DNA of 64,000 bases from Candidatus Limnocylindrales bacterium (GCA_035559535.1 DATMBG010000051.1:456767-520766); one strand, 5' to 3'. Positions 1 through 8,243 are shown, numbered from the stretch's first letter. Notes: generated by a model not told the origin, from the letters alone. Program-made: numbers and translations.

Positions 1-202
1 CGTTCCGGGTGAGGATAGTCGCCCCGTAAGCCATAAGCTCGGTAACGGATTTTCCGTCCCGAATACCCTCCAGGATCTCAGAGGTAATCAAAGCAACGGC
101 TTCCGGGTAATTAAGCTTGAGTCCTCGTGCTCGCCGCTTTCTGGCCAACTCACCGGCCAGAAATATCAAGAGTTTTTCTTGCTCTCGTTCGGTTAAATAC
201 AT
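1..202 (-). CDS. ureA: Urease subunit gamma, N-terminal part (runs off left edge)
   Basis: UreA is the small structural subunit of nickel urease, which hydrolyses urea to ammonia and carbamate in the cytoplasm. Reading the minus strand from the ATG at 202 gives 67 residues that follow the UreA pattern: start [14 protein letters not shown], then [19 protein letters not shown], then [15 protein letters not shown]. Full UreA is about 100 residues, so roughly two thirds is present and the rest lies beyond position 1. A GAAGGAAAA purine run sits just before the ATG. UreB and UreC would be expected further left. The urea transporter urtABCDE on the same strand at 21-27 kb supports urea use by this organism, although the two are not one operon. 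Confidence 0.9.
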   Translation of the reverse strand, partial: MYLTEREQEKLLIFLAGELARKRRARGLKLNYPEAVALITSEILEGIRDGKSVTELMAYGATILTRN

Positions 203-738
203 GTCTTTTCCTTCATTGAGAAACCTCTGTTCCCATGGAAAACGGGGTTCCTCAACTTTCCAAATCCAAAAATGTATCTGCCCGGCCCAGGATTACTCCT
301 TCTTCTCCCTACGATAAAAGGGAGAAAAGGGAATTTTACTCGAACCTTCCAGGCCGCGGCTTTACCTTTTCCGTTCTATCAGAGCGGTTGAAACCCGATA
401 GATAATGCTTGAAAACAGCTTACCAGCAAATCCCTAAAAGTGCAACCTAAATGCCATTGTCTGGTTAAAATTTAATTACGACGGAGTAGTGGGTTGATAA
501 AAATTTTGATGATTTTTTAATCACCTTCTTCTAGATCTGCTGGGAAATAAAAGCTAAGAGGATAAGGTAAAATATAGAAAGAGAAAGTATTACACAAACT
601 GCCTATAACTTAGTAAATAGATGCCTAAACTTTAATCAGATCTGACATTTGGATATGAGCCCCCCCATCCTAATTTTCCCTCCACCTATTTCCCTTGAGC
701 TTGGGACAGGCCATGGCATGGGGTAAACGGCATACCTA

Positions 739-840
739 TCAAGCTAAGAAGGGGAAAAGCCTTATTTTTGGTCTGAACACCCCCCCTCGAGGGGGAAGGG
801 GGGGTGTTTCCCCACACGCGCCAGGATAAGGCTTAGCTGA
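739..840. repeat. Compound inverted repeat, mobile-repeat-like
   Basis: The outer arms are AAGCTAAG...AAAAGCCTTAT on the left and ATAAGGCTTAGCT on the right. The inner arms are GAACACCCCCC and GGGGGGTGTTTC. The left half (731-764) recurs almost exactly at 29280-29313, and the inner GAACACCCCCC/GGGGTGTTTC arms recur at 31033-31123. This marks a dispersed, non-coding repeat family. The GC-rich inner arms would fold strongly as RNA. Confidence 0.6.
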
Positions 841-903
841 ACCTCCTGCGTGTCCCTGGTTGCAGAAAAGATGTTTGTCGAAACTAGAGGTTAACCCAGA
901 AGA

Positions 904-931
904 GTAGGGGCGTACGGCCGTACGCCCCTAC
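904..931. repeat. 28-bp perfect palindrome, family copy 1
   Basis: A perfect 28-bp palindrome with the core TACGGCCGTA, outer ends GTAGGGGCG and CGCCCCTAC, followed by a run of T. Two further copies with the same outline lie at 31513-31540 and 32329-32356. It resembles REP-type palindromes. With the trailing T-run it could also act as a terminator. Confidence 0.75.
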
Positions 932-973
932 TTTTTACTTATAAAACTTGCCAAAAAATAAAGTTGCTTTATA

Positions 974-1054
974 CTTTATAACTTATAAAGGAAAGAGATG
1001 TATCCAAATTTCTTTTAGTACATCCTGATCGTGATCTTTTATAACCTGTTATAA
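974..1054. promoter_or_regulatory. Two TTATAA palindromes, possible operator
   Basis: CTTTATAA-C-TTATAAAG (974-990) and TTATAA-CCTG-TTATAA (1039-1054) share the half-site TTATAA and lie 100-180 bp before the Omp85-like start at 1151. Two similar palindromes in one promoter region suggest a repressor or activator site, but AT-rich palindromes are easily found by chance. I know no regulator for this motif. Confidence 0.3.
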
Positions 1055-1150
1055 GTTGAATGTATGATAATTAAATGTTGACAAATTAAAACGCGGAGGA
1101 AAAATTGAGGAAAACTTGATCCTGACGGTTTATCCACATAAGTCATACCC

Positions 1151-2440
1151 ATGATACAAAAGCTCTTTCTCATCATTCTTCTACTTATCCCGGGTGGAGT
1201 TTTAAGTGCCTCAGAGGAAGGCCCGGGCAGTCGAACCGAACAGCTAGAACAACAGCGTCTTCAAAAGCTTCAAAAAATCGAGCCTTATCGTCAGACAGGA
1301 TTGGAAAGGGATTTCCTTTGGGTAGAACAAAATCTCGACAAACTCTTACATCTTAACTACAAAGGATTCTACCCTCAAGCCGGAAGTATTAGTACAGGAT
1401 CTGGTATCTCCCTGGGGGTTCGTTATTGGAAACCCGATTTGGGCGATTCATCCCTTGACCTTCAACTCTCGGCAGCTGGCTCATTGCATGGTTATCAAGA
1501 ATATGCCTTTCAATTTGGAAAGATTCCACAAGCGGAGCCCGGACTTCTTTTGGAGTCTATTCGCTCCGAGCGTATCTACCAATTGGGAGATATTCCGATA
1601 AAACAACGAGGTTCCTTTTATTACGTGGACCTTCGTTATCGGGATTTTCCCCAAGAGGACTTTTTCGGTATTGGGCCCCAATCCAGAGAAGAAGATCGGT
1701 CGAATTTCAGGCTCAAGAACACTTCCTATGATGCCGTTATAGGATATAGATTTTCTCGATGGCTTCGAGTAGGGACCCGGTTAGGGTTTCAACAATTCGA
1801 TATCGGTGGCGGGACCGATGATCGTTTTCCGGATACCCAGGCTTTATTCAACGAGACTTCGGCGCCGGGATTGACAGAGCAACCAGATTTTTTTCTCTTG
1901 AGACCCTTTGTACTCTTTGATTACCGGGATGTATCCGGGAATCCTCATAAAGGGGGTTTGGTAGGTTTTTCATTTACTCGATTTGATGATGTGGATAAAA
2001 GTCAATTTGACTTTAACCGTTTTATCTTCGAAACCCGGCAATTCCTGCCATTATTTTCAAGATCCCAGATACTGGCTTTACGTTTCTTCACGTCCTTGAG
2101 CGATGCGGACAAGGGGAGCCAGGTTCCCTTCTATCTTCAAGAAACGCTCGGTGGAGGTGATACGCTTCGGGGTTTTGCTACCTTCCGATTTCAAGATAAC
2201 GACCTGTTGTACCTTTCGGCAGAATATCGCTTTGAGGCTGCCTCAGCTTTAGAACTTGCCCTCTTTTATGATACGGGAAAAGTCTTTCCCGACCGTTCAG
2301 ATTTTAATTTCAAGGACTTAGAGAACAGCTACGGTTTTGGAATCAGAATTAAGGCCCCTTCGGCAGTCATCTTCAGATTTGATGTAGGTCATAGCGGCGA
2401 GGGCACTGAGTTTCATTTTAAATTCGGATCGTCGTTCTAA
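1151..2440 (+). CDS. Omp85/D15-family outer-membrane barrel without POTRA domains (copy 1)
   Basis: 429 residues. A signal peptide (about residues 1-19, ending VLSA) precedes a short linker rich in Gln/Arg and then a 16-strand-type barrel of the surface antigen D15 family. The Omp85 hallmark LRGF is present within LGGGDTLRGFATF. The usual features EYRFE, FYDTGKVF and a C-terminal Phe (GSSF) are also there. BamA and TamA carry several POTRA domains before the barrel, but here fewer than 100 residues precede it, so this is a barrel-only relative. The gene sits 69 bp before an exported kinase-fold protein, and the same pair recurs at 33122-36252. Family membership is clear. The cargo is unknown: it could insert or export a partner protein, possibly the product of the next gene. 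Confidence 0.8.
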   Translation: MIQKLFLIILLLIPGGVLSASEEGPGSRTEQLEQQRLQKLQKIEPYRQTGLERDFLWVEQNLDKLLHLNYKGFYPQAGSISTGSGISLGVRYWKPDLGDSSLDLQLSAAGSLHGYQEYAFQFGKIPQAEPGLLLESIRSERIYQLGDIPIKQRGSFYYVDLRYRDFPQEDFFGIGPQSREEDRSNFRLKNTSYDAVIGYRFSRWLRVGTRLGFQQFDIGGGTDDRFPDTQALFNETSAPGLTEQPDFFLLRPFVLFDYRDVSGNPHKGGLVGFSFTRFDDVDKSQFDFNRFIFETRQFLPLFSRSQILALRFFTSLSDADKGSQVPFYLQETLGGGDTLRGFATFRFQDNDLLYLSAEYRFEAASALELALFYDTGKVFPDRSDFNFKDLENSYGFGIRIKAPSAVIFRFDVGHSGEGTEFHFKFGSSF

Positions 2441-2459
2441 ACTCTTAGAATGTTTTAGA

Positions 2460-2485
2460 TCACCTCACAAAGGAAAATGAGGTGA
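2460..2485 (+). promoter_or_regulatory. Stem-loop between the barrel gene and kinase-fold gene
   Basis: TCACCTCA and TGAGGTGA form a perfect 8-bp stem around a 10-nt loop. No T-run follows, so it is more likely an mRNA processing or stability hairpin inside one transcript than a terminator. Confidence 0.45.
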
Positions 2486-2509
2486 CTTCAGACTTTTGTA
2501 TGGATAACC

Positions 2510-4246
2510 ATGGTAAAGAATACAAAGAATAAAAAATGGTTCGAACGACCTTTCAAGGTCATCAGTTTGATATTATTGTTGGGTACCATGGGCCATCCGT
2601 GGGCCATCGCTAAAAGTCAGAACCAACCGGCCACATATCTTTCCCCTCAGCTCAAGGGAGACAGGCAACCTTCAACAACCGATAAAGGCCCAAAATTCTT
2701 ACCGGATGATCCCATCTGGGTAGATCCCGATCGATTTTCCATCCCTAAGCCCCGGCAAATTGAGTTAAGCCAGGTCTATGACTTCCTGGAGAACACCTTT
2801 GCAGACCCAGGGGGTAGCTTTAACCGGCGGGCTCAAAATATTAATACCTTGGGAGAGGTCCCTGATTCCAGTTGGTTTACCAACCGAATTGGACTTCATC
2901 CCATGACCGTGGAGCAATTGGTTCGGGGTCCCAACCGGGGGGATGGACCTGACAGGTCGCAACCCTGGACGATTATTAAAGCTAAATCCGAAGGAATTAC
3001 ACCCGGGTTTGTAATCCGAGATGGACGAGGAGATATCTACTTTATCAAGTTCGATCCTTTACAATATCCCCAGATGGCAACCTCTACCGAGGTAATCAGC
3101 ACCAAGTTTTTCTATGCCTTTGGATATAACGTGCCCGAAAACTATCTGGCCTTTCTGCAACCAGATCAACTTCAAATCGATCCCGAAGCCGTGGTTACCG
3201 GGGAAGATGGCAAGAAAAGAAAGATGACCCTGGAGGATGTCGTAGAGCTTCTCAAGAAGGTTCCTAAACGTCCAGATGGAACCATTCAAGTTGTTGCAAG
3301 CCTTAAACTTCCTGGAGAGCCGTTAGGGCCTTTTAAATATTATGGAACACGAAGTGATGACCCCAACGATATTTTCCCCCATGAAGATCGGCGCGAGTTA
3401 CGGGGACTACGCGTCTTTGCTGCCTGGTTGAATCACAACGACTCCCGCAGTATTAACTCTCTGGATATGTACGTCACCGAGGAAGGACGGAGTTATGTTA
3501 AACATTACCTCATCGATTTTGGCGCCACGCTGGGTAGTGCCTCTGTAAAACCCAATGCACGTCGTGAAGGTTTTGCCTATCTCCTGGAATGGGACCCTAT
3601 ATGGAAGTCTGCTTTGACGTTAGGATTTAAAGGTCGTCCCTGGCAGCATATCAAATATCCCAATTATCCCGAGATAGGAAGATTCGAATCTTCCTTCTTC
3701 AGACCGGAGAGTTGGAAACCCAACTATCCCAATCCTGCATTCATTCGGATGCAGAACGAAGATGCCTTTTGGGCAACCCGTACCGTCATGCATTTCAATG
3801 ATGAAGCCATCCGGGCCATTGTGAAAACCGGACAAATCTCCAATCCAGAAGCCGAGAACTACCTGATTGAAACCCTCCTTCGAAGAAGAGATAAGATTAT
3901 TCAGTACTACTTGAGTCAGATTAATCCCCTGGATGATTTTCAACTAAACGACGAGACCCGAACTTTAAACTTCAAAAACCTGGGAGTAGAGGCTAAGCTG
4001 GCTCCGGTGGAAGCTTATGAGTATCAATGGTTCCGATTCGATAATCAACGAGGCTCATCGGAACCCTTAGGTCCCCCTCAATCGCTATCTTCTCCTTCTT
4101 TACCTCTTCCACAGGATGGTTCTCCCTATTGGATGGTAAGGATACGAACGATAAGTAAAAACCAGGTAAACTGGAAGAAGAAGGTAGAAGTGTTTATACG
4201 AAACGGTTCACATAGAACCGTTGTAGGCATTGAGAGAGAGAATTAA
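2510..4246 (+). CDS. Exported protein with protein-kinase-like fold motifs (copy 1)
   Basis: 578 residues of no family I can name. An N-terminal signal segment (about 18-35, ending AIA) predicts export. The middle reads like an atypical kinase of the HipA/FAM20 sort: a beta hairpin with Lys180 in YFIKFDP, Glu194 in a following helix (TEVISTKFF), a loop with Asp311 and Asn316 spaced D-x4-N (NHNDSRSIN), and DFG at 336-338 (HYLIDFGATLG). The paralogue at 34492 keeps all of these. The C-terminal 130 residues look like a separate beta-rich domain. The order Lys, Glu, D-x4-N, DFG is seen directly. That it binds ATP or phosphorylates anything is inference. It lies between an Omp85-like barrel gene and a nucleotide-exchange carrier. 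A pseudokinase or scaffold role is possible. Confidence 0.6.
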   Translation: MVKNTKNKKWFERPFKVISLILLLGTMGHPWAIAKSQNQPATYLSPQLKGDRQPSTTDKGPKFLPDDPIWVDPDRFSIPKPRQIELSQVYDFLENTFADPGGSFNRRAQNINTLGEVPDSSWFTNRIGLHPMTVEQLVRGPNRGDGPDRSQPWTIIKAKSEGITPGFVIRDGRGDIYFIKFDPLQYPQMATSTEVISTKFFYAFGYNVPENYLAFLQPDQLQIDPEAVVTGEDGKKRKMTLEDVVELLKKVPKRPDGTIQVVASLKLPGEPLGPFKYYGTRSDDPNDIFPHEDRRELRGLRVFAAWLNHNDSRSINSLDMYVTEEGRSYVKHYLIDFGATLGSASVKPNARREGFAYLLEWDPIWKSALTLGFKGRPWQHIKYPNYPEIGRFESSFFRPESWKPNYPNPAFIRMQNEDAFWATRTVMHFNDEAIRAIVKTGQISNPEAENYLIETLLRRRDKIIQYYLSQINPLDDFQLNDETRTLNFKNLGVEAKLAPVEAYEYQWFRFDNQRGSSEPLGPPQSLSSPSLPLPQDGSPYWMVRIRTISKNQVNWKKKVEVFIRNGSHRTVVGIEREN

Positions 4247-4363
4247 AGTAGGAAAACGGAGACTGCCCTGGATTTAACCAAAAGTCAGAGGAGAAACCCG
4301 TCTTCATTGATCCGATGTAAGGCCTATCCGGATCAAAGAAAACGGATTTCCGGGTAGGAGTTT

Positions 4364-5716
4364 ATGAGGACTGTAGAAGTCAGATCCAGAAAGAGCGTGC
4401 TAGAGCAGTTCCTTGGGCTCTTCACCGAAGTTCGAGCCGGGGAAGGACCGACCGTCCTTCTATTGACCATAAACCTGTTTCTTATTCTGACTGCTTATTA
4501 CGTCCTTAAACCTGTACGTGAAGCCCTGATCCTTGCGGGAGGAGGTGCCGAGATAAAAAGCTATGCGGCGGCGGGGCAGGCTCTCTTACTTCTCGGTGCA
4601 GTACCCCTCTATTCTGCACTGGCAAGCCGTTTCACAAGACGCCGACTTATCAATACTGTTACGGTTTTCTTCACTGCTTGTCTGGTATTTTTCTACCTTC
4701 TCGCCCATCTTAATGTCCCCCTGGGAGTTGTGTTTTATTTGTGGATGGGAATCTTTAACCTGATGGTTATAGCTCAAATCTGGTCCTTTGCCAACGACCT
4801 TTATACTCCAGAAGAAGGAAAACGTCTCTTCCCTATTGTAGCCTTTGGGGCTTCCTCAGGAGCTGTATTTGGAAGTTTTATTACCAGCCATCTTATCGGC
4901 CTGCTCGGAGTGTATCAACTTCTTTTGGTCGGTGCAGCTATTTTGATTCTAAGCCTTCTCATTACAAATTTCATCGATCAGCGAGAACAATACCAAGTTA
5001 AAATAAAGGCGGGACCGAAACCTGCCTTGTCACCAGGAGAAGCGCCCATTGGCAAAGGAGGCGGCTTTCAACTGGTTATTAAGAGTAAGTACCTGCTTTT
5101 AATCGCCTGCCTTATGTTATTTTTGAACTGGGTAAATACCAACGGAGAATATATCCTGGGAAAAACGGTATCAAAGGCGGCCATTGAGGCAGTAGCTTCA
5201 GGAAACTCGGGAGGGCTCTCCGAAAAAGAATTTATAGGAAAGTTTTACTCGGACTTTTTTACCTGGGTAAACATGTTGGGACTCCTGGCCCAGCTTTTCC
5301 TGGTTTCTCGTATCCTCAAATACCTGGGCATACAGATTGCGATCCTTATTCTACCAATAATTGCCCTGAGTGGTTATGCCTTACTTGCCTTCTATCCCAT
5401 CTTGGGTGTAGTCCGTTGGGTAAAGATTGCAGAGAATGCAACCGACTATAGTCTACAAAATACCGTTCGCAACGCTTTGTTTTTACCCACTACACGAGAA
5501 GAAAAATACAAAGCTAAACAGGCTGTTGACACCTTCTTTGTGCGGGCCGGAGATGTTCTCTCCGCAGGATTGGTCTATGTCGGGGTCAATAAGCTGGCCT
5601 TCAACACCAAAAATTTTGCCCTGGTAAACCTTGGGCTTGTGGTCATCTGGTTCATCCTTGCAATTTTTATCGGCAAAAAGAACCAACAATTAACGACTCC
5701 TGCCTCTCAAAGCTAA
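4364..5716 (+). CDS. ATP/ADP translocase-type (NTP/NDP exchange) membrane carrier
   Basis: 450 residues with about 11-12 hydrophobic segments. The start of the first membrane domain (NLFLILTAYYVLKPVREALI) and the segment QIWSFANDLYTPEEGKRLFP are typical of the bacterial/plastid Tlc family and its non-parasitic relatives, which exchange nucleotides across the inner membrane. In free-living bacteria the substrate of these proteins is mostly unproven, so exchange of ATP for ADP is family knowledge and not shown here. The gene starts 117 bp after the exported kinase-fold gene on the same strand, which suggests co-expression. No second copy accompanies the other barrel/kinase cassette at 33-36 kb. 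Confidence 0.75.
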   Translation: MRTVEVRSRKSVLEQFLGLFTEVRAGEGPTVLLLTINLFLILTAYYVLKPVREALILAGGGAEIKSYAAAGQALLLLGAVPLYSALASRFTRRRLINTVTVFFTACLVFFYLLAHLNVPLGVVFYLWMGIFNLMVIAQIWSFANDLYTPEEGKRLFPIVAFGASSGAVFGSFITSHLIGLLGVYQLLLVGAAILILSLLITNFIDQREQYQVKIKAGPKPALSPGEAPIGKGGGFQLVIKSKYLLLIACLMLFLNWVNTNGEYILGKTVSKAAIEAVASGNSGGLSEKEFIGKFYSDFFTWVNMLGLLAQLFLVSRILKYLGIQIAILILPIIALSGYALLAFYPILGVVRWVKIAENATDYSLQNTVRNALFLPTTREEKYKAKQAVDTFFVRAGDVLSAGLVYVGVNKLAFNTKNFALVNLGLVVIWFILAIFIGKKNQQLTTPASQS

Positions 5717-6206
5717 ATTCGCTTTTTATACGGTTTTTAAAGAAGTCAGTGCTTTTAAGAAACTTCTAAAGACTTTGATTCAGTACCCCGGGGTTAAACT
5801 GATACAAGTCTGTTAAGGTCAGTTTCTCTTATTTCCTTTTTTACCGGATCTTCTTGAAAGCCTCCTGTCCCCTTTCAGGAATAGGTTTTTCCTCGCCTAA
5901 CCCTTTTTGTGTCAGGAAAGGAGAATTTGGAGAGGGCTTGGGGACCTCACTCTCTCTTTTTTTGGGAGGGAAGGAAAGTTGGAAGAGTCAGGTCCAATAT
6001 TTTTTTTGTTTCTCCCGGGCGTATCTAAAGACTCCGTACGAATTTATCTCTCTACTTTACCCTGACGGCATCCTTTACTTTTTCGATGGGGTTTAACAGA
6101 AATTTAACGAATCATTCATAATGGCATAATGGTCGGTTGCTATTAACAATATAGAACTTATGCCCCTGCCTATCAGATTCAAATTCTCGGAGCTATCGGC
6201 CAGATT
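5717..6206. other. Intergenic region before the zinc-ribbon gene
   Basis: 490 bp with no convincing gene. An open frame at 5854-6096 has low-complexity, repeat-like content and no ribosome binding site. The informative part is the phased array at 6092-6131, described separately. Confidence 0.6.
6092..6131 (+). promoter_or_regulatory. Pho-box-like array of four 7-mers, 11-bp period
   Basis: TTTAACA, TTTAACG, ATTCATA and CATAATG start at 6092, 6103, 6114 and 6125, exactly 11 bp apart, with GAAA as the first spacer. PhoB binds direct 7-bp repeats separated by 4 bp. The first unit and spacer match those of the array before pstS (CTTAACA-GAAA). The array lies 76 bp before the start at 6207. Confidence 0.55.
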
Positions 6207-6521
6207 ATGAGCAAGTTATATACATCAGAAGAATTTCACTTGAAATTAGAGGGACTTCATGTGAAGTGTCCTTATTGTAGTTCAGATGCAATTTATCGAT
6301 ATGGAAAGGCACGAACAGGAAAACAGCGCTTCCTATGCCTCTTATGTGGAAAGCAATTTACCTTTGGAGCCAAAAAATCTGAGGTAAGGAATAGACCTAC
6401 CTGTCCTACCTGTGGAAAGTTCATGCATCTCTATAAGAGGGAAGAAAAAACCCTTCGATTCAGGTGTTCAAATTATCCAGAGTGCAGAACGTACCTGAAA
6501 ACCCTAATGAAGGAGGGATAA
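6207..6521 (+). CDS. Small double zinc-ribbon protein
   Basis: 104 residues with two Cys4 zinc-binding modules. The first (about 19-50) has CPYC and CLLC around YGKARTGKQRFLC and matches the zinc ribbon found at the N-terminus of IS1/InsA-type transposases. The second (about 69-98) has CPTC and CSNYPEC and resembles the C-terminal zinc finger of bacterial topoisomerase I. No catalytic domain is attached, so this is a stand-alone nucleic-acid-binding protein and not a transposase. It is followed one base later by the HMA-like gene at 6523, so they are co-transcribed, and both lie behind a Pho-box-like array. The target is unknown. Confidence 0.7.
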   Translation: MSKLYTSEEFHLKLEGLHVKCPYCSSDAIYRYGKARTGKQRFLCLLCGKQFTFGAKKSEVRNRPTCPTCGKFMHLYKREEKTLRFRCSNYPECRTYLKTLMKEG

Positions 6522-6522
6522 A

Positions 6523-6894
6523 ATGAGCTATTATATTCATAACATTCCAGGAAGACTACGCATCAAGACTCCTGTTGCTAAAAGCAGCTCTCAGCAGGCT
6601 AAAGCCATCCAAAGAATTCTTCACTCGATACCTGGCATTCTTTCAACCCTTGTAAACCCTCTTACAGGGAGTATTGTTATTCACTATGATCCTGAGGTAG
6701 TGAACTCGGAAGAAATCTTGAATACCCTGAATCAGCAAGATTATTTTGACTGGTCCCGGGCGGTAACAAATGATCAATATATACGGGATATAGTCGCAAA
6801 AATAGGTAAGGTAATTTGGAAAGCTTTTTTTGGAACCTTGGTAGAAGAAGCCTTAGAAGGCTCTTCTCTCTCCTTCATAAAGGTTCTTATATAA
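6523..6894 (+). CDS. Small HMA-like domain protein
   Basis: 123 residues. The first 75 follow the ferredoxin-like heavy-metal-associated fold pattern (IPGRLRIKTP, helix, PGILSTLVNPLTGSIVIHYDP, helix). It lacks the CxxC metal-binding pair of classical HMA domains and so fits the HMA_2-type relatives. The C-terminal part has one weakly hydrophobic segment. The VNPLTGSI signature is shared with the protein at 12350-12853 and the N-terminus of the P-type ATPase at 8350-11526 (ANVLTGNVLV), which links this plus-strand pair to the minus-strand operon. It may modulate or localise the ATPase. I cannot assign a metal. Confidence 0.65.
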   Translation: MSYYIHNIPGRLRIKTPVAKSSSQQAKAIQRILHSIPGILSTLVNPLTGSIVIHYDPEVVNSEEILNTLNQQDYFDWSRAVTNDQYIRDIVAKIGKVIWKAFFGTLVEEALEGSSLSFIKVLI

Positions 6895-7049
6895 CAGGGT
6901 GCTTCCCTTCATCACTTTATCTTTTGGTACCAAATTTTCAAGGGTGAAATAAACTTACCCTTTTATTCCCATTTTTTAACCAAGGTCGGTAAGGCAGTTC
7001 TGGCCCTTATCAAACCCAACAAGTTATCCCGGAACTGGACCGTGGAGGG

Positions 7050-8243
7050 TTATGATCCGGATAGAACCTGAACCTTATCGGTAACTTCCCAGGGAAGTCC
7101 CAAATCCATCCTGCCAACATGGCCATAGGCAGCCAGTTTTCTATAGAAACCTCCCTTAACGGTAGCAGGAAGAAATCTCAGGTTAAATTGTTTAATGATC
7201 CCCGCAAGGCGAAAATCGAAATGTTTCTGAATGCGCGTCATGATTTCTTCATCGGGGATTTTACCTGTGCCAAAGGTTTCTACCTGAACACTTACGGGTC
7301 GTGAAAGGCCGATGGAATAACTTAACTGAACCTCGCATTCAGAGGCAAGGCCGGCGGCAACCACATTTTTAGCAGCATATCGGGCTACATAGGCACCGAT
7401 CCGATCTATTCGCATAGGATCCTTTCCGCTCAGAGCAGCACCACTATGTCGAGAATATTCTCCATAGGTATCTATGGCCGTTTTTCTTCCGGTAAGGCCA
7501 GAGTGGCTGGAGGGACCGCCTATAATGAGTGGGCCATCTGGGTTGATGAATATTCGGGTTTTTTCGTCGGGCTGAATTTCTTCATCTTGAAATACCGGAC
7601 CAATAATAACCTCCCGGAGATCTTCTCTCAGCTTCGCTAAATCGGGATCTTTGGGTTTATTTTGACTGGCTATAACTGTGATACTATGAATCCGATAGGG
7701 CTTACGATTTCTATATTCGACGCCTACCTGGGTCTTGCCATCGGGAGTGAGATAGGGGAGTATTTTTTGGAATCTTACGGAGGTAATCCGCCTTGCAAGC
7801 TTATGGGCAAGCCAGATTGGAAGAGGCATCAGGGCGGGAGTTTGGTCACATGCAAAGCCAAAAACCGTAACCTGGTTTTTTACAGGAATCTGGTCTATTT
7901 CCTCCTCTGACAGCTTTTTTTCGTCAAAATACATTTGCTCTTCTAGGGGTGACTCCTTAAGACTGGTTACAATACTGCAAGTCTTACTGTTAAAATCCGG
8001 GTATTCATAACCGACTTGACTGATGACCTGTCTTGCAGTATTTGGAATATCCACGCTGGCGGTAGATGCAAATCGGGCCGCTATGAAGAGGATAGCCGTA
8101 GATACTGCACATTCCGCAATAATACTGGAATAAGGATCCTGTTGAAGGAATCTATCGATGATGGCATCACTGATTTGATCACAAAGCTTATCAGGATGCC
8201 CTTCCGTGACAGATTCCGATGTAAACATGAAATCTTTTTTCAT
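7050..8243 (-). CDS. metK: Divergent S-adenosylmethionine synthetase
   Basis: 397 residues covering all three MetK domains. The N-terminal SESVTEGHPDKLCDQ carries the catalytic His16. The central loop FGFACDQTPALMPLPI and the GLTGRK...GKDPMRIDR segment are present. Two regions differ from the standard enzyme. The usual GDQG before the FGYA loop is replaced by KNQV, and the usual GGPxGDAGLTGRK becomes GGPSSHSGLTGRK, which loses an Asp that contacts methionine in the E. coli enzyme. The second Lys of GKDPxK is Arg. It may belong to a variant MetK subfamily. Activity as an ATP:methionine adenosyltransferase is likely but less certain than usual. It is the last gene of the run following the ATPase (106-bp gap). 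Confidence 0.85.
   Translation of the reverse strand: MKKDFMFTSESVTEGHPDKLCDQISDAIIDRFLQQDPYSSIIAECAVSTAILFIAARFASTASVDIPNTARQVISQVGYEYPDFNSKTCSIVTSLKESPLEEQMYFDEKKLSEEEIDQIPVKNQVTVFGFACDQTPALMPLPIWLAHKLARRITSVRFQKILPYLTPDGKTQVGVEYRNRKPYRIHSITVIASQNKPKDPDLAKLREDLREVIIGPVFQDEEIQPDEKTRIFINPDGPLIIGGPSSHSGLTGRKTAIDTYGEYSRHSGAALSGKDPMRIDRIGAYVARYAAKNVVAAGLASECEVQLSYSIGLSRPVSVQVETFGTGKIPDEEIMTRIQKHFDFRLAGIIKQFNLRFLPATVKGGFYRKLAAYGHVGRMDLGLPWEVTDKVQVLSGS

Larger units (their letters stand above)
203..1150. other. Intergenic region with repeats, between ureA and the Omp85-like gene
   Basis: No convincing gene. It separates two divergently transcribed genes. From left to right it holds an AT-rich stretch that must contain the ureA promoter, a compound inverted repeat at about 739-840, a 28-bp palindrome at 904-931, and two TTATAA palindromes at 974-990 and 1039-1054 that may be operator sites for the gene at 1151. 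A TTGACA hexamer lies at 1078-1083, but I see no well-placed -10 partner. Confidence 0.6.

Noticed and set aside
5854..6096. 80-codon plus-strand open frame
   Set aside because: Low-complexity content resembling repeat sequence, no ribosome binding site, and it runs into the Pho-box array.
6207..6521. Reading the zinc-ribbon gene as an insertion-sequence transposase fragment (InsA)
   Set aside because: The frame is complete, has a second zinc finger not found in InsA, is followed one base later by an HMA-like gene, and no inverted repeats or InsB remain nearby.
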